A stretch of DNA of 64,000 nt from Flavobacteriales bacterium (GTDB lineage Bacteria > Bacteroidota > Bacteroidia > Flavobacteriales_E > Vicingaceae). Positions within the stretch are counted from its first letter, which is position 1, and every line of letters starts with the position of its first letter. The position numbers and the translations under genes are program-made. The stretch is from assembly GCA_905339165.1 (NCBI GenBank), contig CAJPFH010000031.1:1-64000 (forward strand), in the 5' to 3' direction. The notes beneath the pieces were generated by a model. That model was not told where the DNA came from. It saw only the letters and a list, made by a program, of their open reading frames with translations, and ran no database searches. Below are positions 7,622-15,776 of this stretch, piece by piece.

Positions 7622-10120
7622 ATGTTGAAAGAAAATTTGCAAGAAAAAATAACTTGTTTTGATTTGGAAAAGACGCTTCATGAGTTGAAGCACTATCTTC
7701 CATCTCAGGCTCCACTAAAAGATTTTGTGCATCACAATACATTACATGCTTTTCAGCATGAGTTTTTTCATAAAGGATTACATAAAGCTTCTAAATTATT
7801 TGGATATCAAACCTATTTAACATTAGAGGAATACAGAAATCTTTTTATTCAGAAAAAAATAGATGAGAGAGTGTTGGATAGAATTTTATTGAGTAGAAAA
7901 GGAGAAAATAAAGAAGAGTGGAAAGAAAAGGGATTAAATAAAAGATATGATAGCCTTATTATACAACGAGTTGGAAGGTTTAGAGAACTATGGAAAAAAA
8001 AGTACAAAATAAATTTAGACAAATATGTTCATCCTACTTTATTTCGTTTGCTAGGCTCATACTTAGATCAAGGAATTAGTATTGATGGCTTTCCGATAAA
8101 TAAGCAAGGATTTTTAAACTCGGTGTTAGAGTTGCACAATTCAAGTATTATAAAGCTATTTACCAGCCAACGAGTAAACCAACTGATAAAAGATAAAGCT
8201 GTTTCGTTACAGGAGTTATTAAAAATGGTAGTAGGCAAGGAAGAATTCTTCGAATATTATTTATTTGATCAGCAGTTTGCCCACCCAGGATGGTCTGGTA
8301 TGGCAGCCGTTTTAAATGATAATGAATATTTATTACTTGATAAAAGAAACATTACTTTAAAAGATTTTATTACTATAGAATTGCTTTTGGAAATAGATGT
8401 GTTAGACAATAAATTTGGCGAAACATGGAAACCATTAGCTCTAAGTGTTGAAGAGGAGAACCTGAATTTATTTTCAAAAATAGAGTATGATGAGTTGTAC
8501 GATATTTTAAGCATTTGGCAGGAAGCCTACGAGTGGAGTTTTTTCGATTTTGTATTGAAAGGTTTACAACTTAAACAGGCAATCCAAAAATTCAACGCCT
8601 CATTTCAGGCCGTTTTTTGCATAGATGACCGCGAGTGTTCTTTTAGGCGATACCTAGAAAAAAATGACTCCCATTGCGAAACATTCAGCACGGCAGGCTT
8701 CTTTAATGTAGCTTTCTACTTTCAACCAGAACATGGGAAGTTTTATACCAAGCTTTGTCCGGCACCACAGTTCCCTAGTTATTTAATTAAAGAATACGAG
8801 GCTTCTAAGCGACATAGTAAAGATATACACTTCAATAAAAGTACGCATGGATTTCTAGGAGGATTTATTTTTTCTCCCACCATGGGTTTTTGGTCTATGT
8901 TTAAACTAGCTAAAAGTATTTTGTTTCCCACTCAAACAGAGGCTTTGATTTCTTCTTTTAAACATATGGATAGAAATGGTAAGCTCAGTATTGAAGCGAA
9001 TGCATTATGGAAAGAAAATAATTTACAATTAGGGTTTACCAAAGAGGAGATGGCTGATAAGGTAGAAGGTTTACTGAAAGGAATTGGCTTAGTCAATGAT
9101 TTTGCCCCTCTTATTTACATTATTGGTCATGGTGCAAGTAGCGTAAACAACACGCATTATGCAGGGTACGACTGTGGAGCTTGCTGCGGAAGAGCGGGTT
9201 CTGTAAATGCCAGAGTGGCCGCCTTTATGGCAAATCATAAAGAGGTGAGAGATTTACTAAAGTTGAGAGGAATAGAAATTCCCACAAGTACACAGTTTAT
9301 AGGTGGTTTGCATGATACCACTCGCGATGAAATTGAATTTTACGATGAAGAAGAATTAAATGAAGAAAATAAAAACTTACACTCTAAAAACAAAATAACA
9401 TTTGAAAAATCACTCTCGGAAAATGCCAAAGAACGAGCCAGAAGATTTTTACTGATAAAAAACAAAACCAATACAAAAAAAGTGCACGAAGAAGTAAAAT
9501 TGCGATCTCTTTCGCTCTTTGAACCTAGGCCAGAATGGAATCATGCCACTAACTCGCTGTGCATAATAGGCAAAAGAGAAAATTGTAAACATTTGTTTTT
9601 AGACAGACGAGCATTTCTAAACTCGTACGATTACCGTATAGATAAAGACGGAATGATTTTACTTGGTATTTTAAATGCCGTAGCACCGGTTTGTGGTGGA
9701 ATCAATTTAGAGTATTATTTTTCTAGAGTTGATAACTACCGCTTGGGAGCTGGCACCAAACTTCCCCATAATGTAATGGGATTATTAGGTGTAGCTAATG
9801 GTATGGATGGAGACTTACGTACCGGTCTTCCTAAGCAAATGATTAATATACACGACCCGCTTCGATTATTAATTACCGTAGAACATTTTCCACAGGAAGT
9901 ATTGCGCATTATAAAAATGAACCCGGCCACCTATGAGTGGTTTAAAAACGAATGGATTTTCTTGGTTGTTATACACCCTGATAATAGGTCATTATTTGTT
10001 TTTAAAAATGAGGAATTCGAACCTTATTTACCCCTTGCCGCTGAAATTAAAAAAGCAGAAAATATTCAAAAAACGGTTGAAGGAAGTTCAGAAAATTTAC
10101 CCGTCTATCTGATAAATTAA
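7622..10120 (+). CDS. dabA: DabA, inorganic-carbon accumulation complex catalytic subunit (DUF2309/UPF0753)
   Basis: An 832-residue protein from the ATG at 7622 (a TTG at 7607 would add five residues). It has the DUF2309 hallmarks throughout: LKDFVHHNTLHAF near the N-terminus, FCIDDRECSFRRYLE, GHGASSVNNTHYAGYDCGAC and VMGLLGVANGM. The beta-carbonic-anhydrase-like zinc site known for DabA is present as Cys338, Asp340, His508 and Cys523 (numbered from the TTG), with the 15-residue His-Cys spacing of characterised DabA. DabA hydrates CO2 to bicarbonate on the cytoplasmic side, made unidirectional by coupling to DabB. The gene is four bases from dabB. In heterotrophs the complex feeds carboxylases at low CO2. 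Confidence is high from family length, motifs and linkage. Confidence 0.93.
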   Translation: MLKENLQEKITCFDLEKTLHELKHYLPSQAPLKDFVHHNTLHAFQHEFFHKGLHKASKLFGYQTYLTLEEYRNLFIQKKIDERVLDRILLSRKGENKEEWKEKGLNKRYDSLIIQRVGRFRELWKKKYKINLDKYVHPTLFRLLGSYLDQGISIDGFPINKQGFLNSVLELHNSSIIKLFTSQRVNQLIKDKAVSLQELLKMVVGKEEFFEYYLFDQQFAHPGWSGMAAVLNDNEYLLLDKRNITLKDFITIELLLEIDVLDNKFGETWKPLALSVEEENLNLFSKIEYDELYDILSIWQEAYEWSFFDFVLKGLQLKQAIQKFNASFQAVFCIDDRECSFRRYLEKNDSHCETFSTAGFFNVAFYFQPEHGKFYTKLCPAPQFPSYLIKEYEASKRHSKDIHFNKSTHGFLGGFIFSPTMGFWSMFKLAKSILFPTQTEALISSFKHMDRNGKLSIEANALWKENNLQLGFTKEEMADKVEGLLKGIGLVNDFAPLIYIIGHGASSVNNTHYAGYDCGACCGRAGSVNARVAAFMANHKEVRDLLKLRGIEIPTSTQFIGGLHDTTRDEIEFYDEEELNEENKNLHSKNKITFEKSLSENAKERARRFLLIKNKTNTKKVHEEVKLRSLSLFEPRPEWNHATNSLCIIGKRENCKHLFLDRRAFLNSYDYRIDKDGMILLGILNAVAPVCGGINLEYYFSRVDNYRLGAGTKLPHNVMGLLGVANGMDGDLRTGLPKQMINIHDPLRLLITVEHFPQEVLRIIKMNPATYEWFKNEWIFLVVIHPDNRSLFVFKNEEFEPYLPLAAEIKKAENIQKTVEGSSENLPVYLIN

Positions 10121-10124
10121 GACT

Positions 10125-12002
10125 ATGGAAACCAATTATGTTTTATTAAGTTTTGTTATTGTACCACTACTTGGTTTTTTACTAAGCCTTATTTTCTCAA
10201 GTAAGAATGAATTTGCTTTATCTCGCATTGCTATTTATACCACATTTTTTCAGTTTATAATGGTGCTTGGGTTTATACTTTATTGGATTACATTGGGTGC
10301 TCCTTATATCAACATAAAAGAAACCGTTCTTTTTAAAAATAACGAGTACGAATTTTATATAGATTTCTTTTTTGATAAAATAACGGCCGTATACCTTTTT
10401 ACCGGAAGTTTTGTTACACTCCTTATTACCCGTTATAGCCGTTATTATATGCACATAGAAGATGGCTATAAACGGTTTTTTAATACTATTCTTTTTTTCT
10501 ACCTGGGGTATAACTGGACCGTTATTTCTGGAAATTTTGAAACCCTCTTTATTGGTTGGGAAATATTAGGCATATCTTCTTTTTTACTTATTGCCTTTTA
10601 CAGAGAACGGTATTTGCCTGTAAGAAATGCGGTAAAAGTTTTTTCTATTTACCGCATTGGCGATATAGGTTTACTGGCTGCCATGTGGGCAAGCCATCAT
10701 TTATGGCACGAGAATATTACCTTTCTGAAATTAAGTAATTACCATTTAGTACATGAACATTTAATGAGGTATAGTGATATTGGCTTATTTATCGGCCTAT
10801 CAATCTTAACGGCCGCAGTAGCTAAATCGGCACAGTTTCCTTATTCGTCTTGGTTACCAAGGGCAATGGAAGGGCCTACTCCATCGAGTGCCATTTTCTA
10901 CGGCTCGCTTTCCGTACATTTTGGAGTTTTCATTTTACTGCGAACCTTTCCTTTTTGGGAGCAGCAATTCATGGTACGAATCATTATTGGTTTAACCGGA
11001 TTAATAACAGCTATTATTTCTTTTTTTATTACTCGTGTTCAGTTTACTATTAAAACACAAATAGCCTATGCCTCTATTACGCAAATAGGTTTAATGTTTA
11101 TTGAAGTGGCTTTAGGTTGGCATGCCATTGCACTCATCCATTTTGCTGGTAACGCTTTTTTAAGAACCTATCAGTTACTGGTTTCTCCTTCGGTGGTAAG
11201 TTACCTTATCCGCGATCAGTTTTATCATTTTGTTCCTGTTTCTAAAATAGGAAACAATGGAATTAAAAACAAGTTTAGGTATACTATCTATACGCTTTCC
11301 CTTAAAGAATGGTATATGGATTATTTTATGAGTAACGTGTTTTTTAAATCACTGAAAGGGGTAGGTAAGTATTTAGATTTTTTAACTCCTAAAAACTTGT
11401 TGTTGTATTTTATTCCGCTATACACCATTGGGGTTTATTTTTACTTAAACGAACCTTCATTACCTTATTTTTTAAAAGAATATCTACCTGAATTCATTGC
11501 TTTTTCTGGATTGTTAATGGTTTTGAAAGCATTTTCTGAACGAAACTTTCCGCGTTTAGCTTGGCTTTTGGTTCTATTTAATCATTATTGTGTGGCATTG
11601 GCTGTGTCGTTTAACGAAAAATTCGAGTTACAGGAAACGCTCTTATATCTTTCAGGAGTGAGTGTTTCTGGATTCATTGGCTTTTTAGTGATACACGCTA
11701 TTCGAAAGAAAGAACCTAAACAATCTGATTTGAATATGTATTATGGGTTTGTTCAGAAATACCCCAAACAGGCTTTAGTCGTATTGCTTTGTTCTTTGGG
11801 TTTAATGGGATTTCCTATAACCCCCTCTTTTATTGGCGAAGATTTAATCTTTAGTCATATACAGGAGCATCAGTATTTTTTAGGCCTATTTACCGCTTTA
11901 AGCTTTGTAATGGGCGGAATTGCCATTATTCGAATATATGCCCGATTATTTTTGGGTCCTTATTGTAAGCCCACTTCCTCTAATCCTTTAAAATCATCTT
12001 AA
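10125..12002 (+). CDS. dabB: DabB, proton/cation-conducting membrane subunit (NuoL/MrpA-like)
   Basis: A 625-residue polytopic protein of the Proton_antipo_M family with well over a dozen hydrophobic segments. GWEILGISSFLLI matches the NuoL motif with the conserved Glu of the fifth helix, and AKSAQFPYSSWLPRAMEGPTP (residues ~227-247) is the family signature with its conserved Lys. It sits immediately after dabA, which distinguishes DabB from complex I NuoL; no other nuo or mrp genes are nearby. It is thought to let a cation flow down its gradient to drive CO2 hydration by DabA. The stop codon abuts the start of the next gene (TAAATG), implying translational coupling. Confidence 0.92.
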   Translation: METNYVLLSFVIVPLLGFLLSLIFSSKNEFALSRIAIYTTFFQFIMVLGFILYWITLGAPYINIKETVLFKNNEYEFYIDFFFDKITAVYLFTGSFVTLLITRYSRYYMHIEDGYKRFFNTILFFYLGYNWTVISGNFETLFIGWEILGISSFLLIAFYRERYLPVRNAVKVFSIYRIGDIGLLAAMWASHHLWHENITFLKLSNYHLVHEHLMRYSDIGLFIGLSILTAAVAKSAQFPYSSWLPRAMEGPTPSSAIFYGSLSVHFGVFILLRTFPFWEQQFMVRIIIGLTGLITAIISFFITRVQFTIKTQIAYASITQIGLMFIEVALGWHAIALIHFAGNAFLRTYQLLVSPSVVSYLIRDQFYHFVPVSKIGNNGIKNKFRYTIYTLSLKEWYMDYFMSNVFFKSLKGVGKYLDFLTPKNLLLYFIPLYTIGVYFYLNEPSLPYFLKEYLPEFIAFSGLLMVLKAFSERNFPRLAWLLVLFNHYCVALAVSFNEKFELQETLLYLSGVSVSGFIGFLVIHAIRKKEPKQSDLNMYYGFVQKYPKQALVVLLCSLGLMGFPITPSFIGEDLIFSHIQEHQYFLGLFTALSFVMGGIAIIRIYARLFLGPYCKPTSSNPLKSS

Positions 12003-12668
12003 ATGCTTAGTAATTATAAAAAACATTTAAGTTATATATATCCAATTCGGCATATTAAACTGAAAGGAGAATTTCATGAAGTGCTTGAAATTGTATGGGA
12101 AGACGGAAGAATGGTTTTAAACTCCAATTATGCAAATTATTCCTATGGAAGTTTGCACCAAGTATTCTTAAATGCATTTAAGCAATTTAAATTTTGCCCA
12201 AATTCGAAAGAAGATATTCTCATTCTTGGATTTGGAGCCGGATCCGTTTTTAAAATATTGAGACAAGATTATTCTTTTCAGGGAAAAATCATTGGAGTGG
12301 AAAAAGATAGCAAGATTATTTCGTTAGCAAGAGAATATTTTCAAATACCTGAAAACAACCCCTATTTTGAATTATTACATCAAGACGCATCCTTATATGT
12401 CAAATCTTGTAAAGAAAAATTTAATACCATCGTAGTAGACATATTTGTTGAACTTAATGTTCCCGATTTATTTCTGAAATCCGATTTTATGTTAGAACTA
12501 AAAAAAATATTAAAAAAAAACGGATGTATCTTTTTTAATATTATTCAAACAACGGCAACCCCACTAAATACAGTTAAAAAATCTATAGAAATAAGCAATT
12601 TATCATATACCTATTTTGAGCAAAAGATTTACAACACCAACAATTTTATTTTGAAAATCATAAATTAA
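12003..12668 (+). CDS. Spermidine-synthase-like class I methyltransferase-fold protein
   Basis: A 221-residue protein with a Rossmann fold of the spermine/spermidine synthase type: ILILGFGAGSVFKIL (nucleotide-binding glycine loop), IIGVEKDSKIISLAREYF (acidic residue after the second strand), LLHQDASLYV and FNTIVVDIF. True spermidine synthases have an N-terminal beta-barrel and the G-G-G-D-G loop; here the loop is G-F-G-A-G and the N-terminus is short, so polyamine synthesis is not supported. It begins directly at the dabB stop codon and ends seven bases before the SulP gene, so it belongs to the carbon operon. Its substrate and its reason for being there are unknown. Confidence 0.75.
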   Translation: MLSNYKKHLSYIYPIRHIKLKGEFHEVLEIVWEDGRMVLNSNYANYSYGSLHQVFLNAFKQFKFCPNSKEDILILGFGAGSVFKILRQDYSFQGKIIGVEKDSKIISLAREYFQIPENNPYFELLHQDASLYVKSCKEKFNTIVVDIFVELNVPDLFLKSDFMLELKKILKKNGCIFFNIIQTTATPLNTVKKSIEISNLSYTYFEQKIYNTNNFILKIIN

Positions 12669-12675
12669 CTAAACC

Positions 12676-14034
12676 ATGAAAAAAACATTTATCTCAGATT
12701 TATTAGCGGGCTTAACCGTAAGTTTTGCCGCTTTGTCATTAGGTGCCGCTTTTGGTATCATGTCTGGTAGAGGTGCCTTTGCAGGTATGCTCGGAGCAGC
12801 TATCATTCCCATTATTACATCACTTTTTGGAGGAACCAGATTGCAGGCTTCTGGGCCCACAGCCCCTATGACGGCCGTAACCGCTCTATTAGTAGCCAAT
12901 GCGTATGATAGTTTTGGAGGAGATAAACATCTAGCCGATGAGTTTATTACTTTAGTATTGCTTTTGGCCGGTGTTTTTATTATTCTTAGCGGTATATTTA
13001 AATTAGGTAAATACATACAACTGGTTCCGCAGGTTGTGGTACTAGGTTTTATGAACGGAATAGGCGTACTTATTTGGATTGATCAGCTAAAAAAACTTTT
13101 TGGATTAAACGGAATAAAGCCTTTAGAAGGCAATATAGTTATAAATATTGCCATTGCGTTTGGCACACTCGGGTTAATTTATCTAATACCATATGCATTA
13201 AAAAAATTAAACATATCAGCAAACATCAGGCGGTTCGTGCCTTCCATATTTGTAACCATAATTTTAGTTACAACATTATCTACTTTTCTTCAATTAAATA
13301 TCGAACACGTTAGCTTAGGTGAAAGTTATAATTCTTTTAGAGAATACATAAAAGTGGTATACTATGATTTACCTGTAGATAGTGCTATTTTCACTTCTGA
13401 ACATCTGTTTTTAGCTTTCCCTCTTGCCCTGCAACTATGCCTTTTGGCCTATTTAGATTCTTTGCTTACCAGTTTGGTAATAGATAAAATGACTAAAGAA
13501 AAAACGAAACCCAACAAAGAATTAATTGCTCAAGGTATTGCAAACACCCTTACTGGATTATTACAAGGAATACCCGGTGCACAAGCTACCATACGCTCTG
13601 TGTTGCTTCTAAAAGAAGGAGCCCAAACTCGTTTAGCAGGTGTATTTGTGGGCATATTTGCTTTGCTTGGATTTATTGTTTTTGGCAAACTCATTACTCT
13701 AATTACTTCTGCTGTATTTGTGGGTGTACTCTTAAAAGCCGGATTAGATGTGTTCGATAGAGATTTTGCTATAGCCTATGTAAAGAATAAGTGGATGACA
13801 AAACGAAAAAGAAATATTCAATTAATGTTTGTCGCTTACACAACCATCATTACCGTTTTGTTCGATTTGAATGTGGCCGTAATTTCCGGAACAATTTTCT
13901 TTTACTTAGGTAAAAAAATCTTTACTATTGCAGATGCAGAAGATGATTATTCCGAAGTACATGGTGAAGAATTACATGGTCAAAGTTTGGATACTGTAAA
14001 CGTAAAAATAAATAATAATGATACTTCACATTGA
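12676..14034 (+). CDS. SulP-family inorganic anion transporter without STAS domain
   Basis: A 452-residue, roughly 12-14-span protein of the SLC26/SulP family: early FAALSLGAAFGIMSG, then GGTRLQASGPTAPMTAV (the substrate-site beta-strand/helix region) and IANTLTGLLQGIPGAQATIRS later. Usual family members carry a ~100-residue cytosolic STAS domain; this one ends with a short acidic, polar tail, so STAS is missing. SulP proteins carry sulfate, bicarbonate or dicarboxylates; BicA of cyanobacteria is the bicarbonate example. Its place behind dabAB makes bicarbonate the attractive substrate (inference). It overlaps the next gene by 17 bases. Confidence 0.88.
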   Translation: MKKTFISDLLAGLTVSFAALSLGAAFGIMSGRGAFAGMLGAAIIPIITSLFGGTRLQASGPTAPMTAVTALLVANAYDSFGGDKHLADEFITLVLLLAGVFIILSGIFKLGKYIQLVPQVVVLGFMNGIGVLIWIDQLKKLFGLNGIKPLEGNIVINIAIAFGTLGLIYLIPYALKKLNISANIRRFVPSIFVTIILVTTLSTFLQLNIEHVSLGESYNSFREYIKVVYYDLPVDSAIFTSEHLFLAFPLALQLCLLAYLDSLLTSLVIDKMTKEKTKPNKELIAQGIANTLTGLLQGIPGAQATIRSVLLLKEGAQTRLAGVFVGIFALLGFIVFGKLITLITSAVFVGVLLKAGLDVFDRDFAIAYVKNKWMTKRKRNIQLMFVAYTTIITVLFDLNVAVISGTIFFYLGKKIFTIADAEDDYSEVHGEELHGQSLDTVNVKINNNDTSH

Positions 14035-14278
14035 GGTAAAACCAAATGCCAAACAAAATGAAATATTTTATTTAGGTGAAAATGCTTTAAAATTAAAAAT
14101 TAAAGCCCCGGCCACAGAAGGAAAAGCAAACCAAGCAATTGTTGAATTTTTATGCAAGGTGTTTAACACTTCAAAGTCTAAAATAGATATACTAAAAGGA
14201 ACTACTTCAAAGTTTAAGAAAATTCAGGTAGATTTGAGAGAAGCACACATTAAAGAAGTTTTAGAAAAATATAAATAA
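14018..14278 (+). CDS. DUF167 (YggU-like) family protein
   Basis: An 86-residue protein with the DUF167 pattern: HIEVKPNAKQNEI, then LKIKAPATEGKANQAIVEFL, then ILKGTTSKFKKIQVD. This is the full usual length of the family. Its biochemical role is not established. The start lies 17 bases inside the end of the SulP gene and its stop directly abuts the following ATG, so it is translationally coupled within the same transcript. Confidence 0.88.
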   Translation: MILHIEVKPNAKQNEIFYLGENALKLKIKAPATEGKANQAIVEFLCKVFNTSKSKIDILKGTTSKFKKIQVDLREAHIKEVLEKYK

Positions 14279-14656
14279 ATGGAAACCCTTTTTATACTTT
14301 ATGTAAAAGATCAAAATTCCAGTAGCCTCATGTATGAAAAGCTGTTGAGAATAAAGCCTCATTTGCATGTTCCGGGTATGACAGAGTTTATGCTAAATGA
14401 GAAAACAAAATTAGGTTTGATGCCGGAATCAGGAATCGCAAAAATTTTATCAAATAAAACCAAACATCCTGCTGACGGCAATGGAATACCAAGAGCTGAA
14501 GTGTATTTGTATGTAAAGGATATTCAAGAATATTATGAAAGAGCTACTGAGTTAAAACTTACGGAAGTAAGTGGAGTTGAAAAAAGAAGTTGGGGTGATG
14601 TTGCCTGTTACTTTGCCGACCCGGACGGACACATCATTACTTTTGCCTCCAAGTGA
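14279..14656 (+). CDS. VOC-superfamily (glyoxalase/bleomycin-resistance-like) protein
   Basis: A 125-residue protein of one VOC unit: ETLFILYVKDQNSSSLMYEK at the start, then EVYLYVKDIQEYYERA, and DVACYFADPDGHIITFA, the closing motif of glyoxalase-fold proteins with Asp-Pro-Asp-Gly-His. The canonical metal ligands are only partly identifiable. Enzymes of this fold act in isomerisation, epimerisation or antibiotic binding, so no reaction can be assigned. It is the last gene of the dabA-led run; the next gene converges from the other strand. Confidence 0.82.
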   Translation: METLFILYVKDQNSSSLMYEKLLRIKPHLHVPGMTEFMLNEKTKLGLMPESGIAKILSNKTKHPADGNGIPRAEVYLYVKDIQEYYERATELKLTEVSGVEKRSWGDVACYFADPDGHIITFASK

Positions 14657-14662
14657 AATAAA

Positions 14663-15148
14663 TTATTCGGTTTTATATACCACTTTTTTGCCTTCGTTAT
14701 TTATGTTAAAAATAAGTTTGGTGTAGCAATCTACAGGAATGTCTTTTTTTACGGTGGCAGGTATCCAGCCTGTCATTCCCTCAAGCATATTCTCTATTTT
14801 AATACCTATTTCAGTTTTTTCTTTGCTATCTTGAGCCCCTTTGCTTATTTCTTTAACACTAACCACCTCGCCTTTGCAATTAATAAGCACAACCATGTTG
14901 TATCTATAAGTTTGTTTACTTAGGTTAAATGCATGTAAATCTAAATTTAGGTCAATGTAAGTTTGTAAACTATCTTTTCCTTTGGGCCATAGAGGCAGTG
15001 TTTTAGGATTTTTGGTGTCAGATTTTGCGGCATTTTTTACTGCGGTTTCATCAAGCGAATACAAATCATTTTCGTTACACACTTTTTTGTTTTGTGCGTT
15101 TCCCCACAAAGAAAATGTAAGGAGTATAAAGATAAATAATTTGTTCAT
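14663..15148 (-). CDS. Secreted protein with TonB-C-like region
   Basis: The start is taken at the ATG at 15148, which gives a clean signal peptide (MNKLFIFILLTFSLWGNAQ); an in-frame start further upstream would put 12 extra residues before it. The mature part (~140 residues) has NCKGEVVSVKEISKG followed by GWIPATVKKDIPVD and TKLIFNI, the spacing of a TonB C-terminal domain (new strand after G-x-V, W-x-P-A, then hydrophobic strand). It has no proline-rich linker or standard TonB anchor. Similarity to TonB is from memory and moderate; it may be a periplasmic TonB-fold protein of unknown partner. It converges on the VOC gene with six bases between. Confidence 0.6.
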   Translation of the reverse strand: MNKLFIFILLTFSLWGNAQNKKVCNENDLYSLDETAVKNAAKSDTKNPKTLPLWPKGKDSLQTYIDLNLDLHAFNLSKQTYRYNMVVLINCKGEVVSVKEISKGAQDSKEKTEIGIKIENMLEGMTGWIPATVKKDIPVDCYTKLIFNINNEGKKVVYKTE

Positions 15149-15192
15149 GCAATAAAATTTAGGTGTTAACAACCAAAGATACACAATTCAAG

Positions 15193-15200
15193 TAATTTTG
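15193..15200 (+). promoter_or_regulatory. Candidate -7 box (TAATTTTG)
   Basis: An exact TAnnTTTG match lies three bases before the ATG at 15204. If used, transcription would begin at or within a few bases of the start codon, giving a nearly leaderless mRNA. No clear TTG sits at the expected -33 position. Confidence 0.35.
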
Positions 15201-15203
15201 CTC

Positions 15204-15770
15204 ATGCACAATTTAGAACCCTTTTATAATTGGAGAGCTTACTATAAATCTGAAGAAGATGAGAAATCGCCCTTCTTTAAAAGGGTATACAACGAATACG
15301 AATTAAGTGAAACCATCTATAATTATTATATCCACCCCAATTGGGACTCTATAGGTTCGCCCACTTTGTATGTAAAAATTCTTTATACAGATTATGCGGA
15401 AGGTTATGCTATTATTGAATTGTTTGGAGAATGGAATGATTGTCTGCACAATGACATTATGTTTCTAAAAAGAAATGTAATAGATGAGTTCATTCGTTAC
15501 AATATAAATAAGTTTATTTTAATAGGTGAAAATGTATTAAACTTTCATTATTCCGATGATTGTTATTACGAGGAATGGTACGATGAGTTGGAAGATGGTT
15601 GGATTATATTGCATAGTTTCAGAGAGCATGTGTTAGCCGAAATGAAAAAAGGAAAAATAGATTATTATTTTCAAATTGGAAAAAATTTGAACAGCCTGTC
15701 ATGGCGTACCTATATGCCAAAGCAACTGTATAAATTAGTGAATAATTGGGTGGTAAGGCAATTACCTTAA
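15204..15770 (+). CDS. Conserved-looking hypothetical protein, cytoplasmic
   Basis: A 188-residue protein from the ATG at 15204 (a TTG two codons earlier also opens the frame). It is rich in Tyr, Trp and acidic residues (for example YYKSEEDEKSPFFKRVYNEY and CYYEEWYDELEDGW), with no signal peptide or membrane span and no motif I recognise. The even codon use and good amino-acid composition argue that it is a real gene. It converges on the aminopeptidase gene (six bases between). No function is proposed. Confidence 0.75.
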   Translation: MHNLEPFYNWRAYYKSEEDEKSPFFKRVYNEYELSETIYNYYIHPNWDSIGSPTLYVKILYTDYAEGYAIIELFGEWNDCLHNDIMFLKRNVIDEFIRYNINKFILIGENVLNFHYSDDCYYEEWYDELEDGWIILHSFREHVLAEMKKGKIDYYFQIGKNLNSLSWRTYMPKQLYKLVNNWVVRQLP

Positions 15771-15776
15771 TAGTTT

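Noticed and set aside
12003-12668. Annotation as a true spermidine synthase
   Set aside because: The N-terminal barrel and the G-G-G-D-G polyamine-synthase loop are missing; only the Rossmann fold remains.
12669-13016. 115-codon minus-strand frame over the start of the SulP gene
   Set aside because: The SulP reading frame is conserved and coupled to its neighbours; the opposite frame is a by-product.
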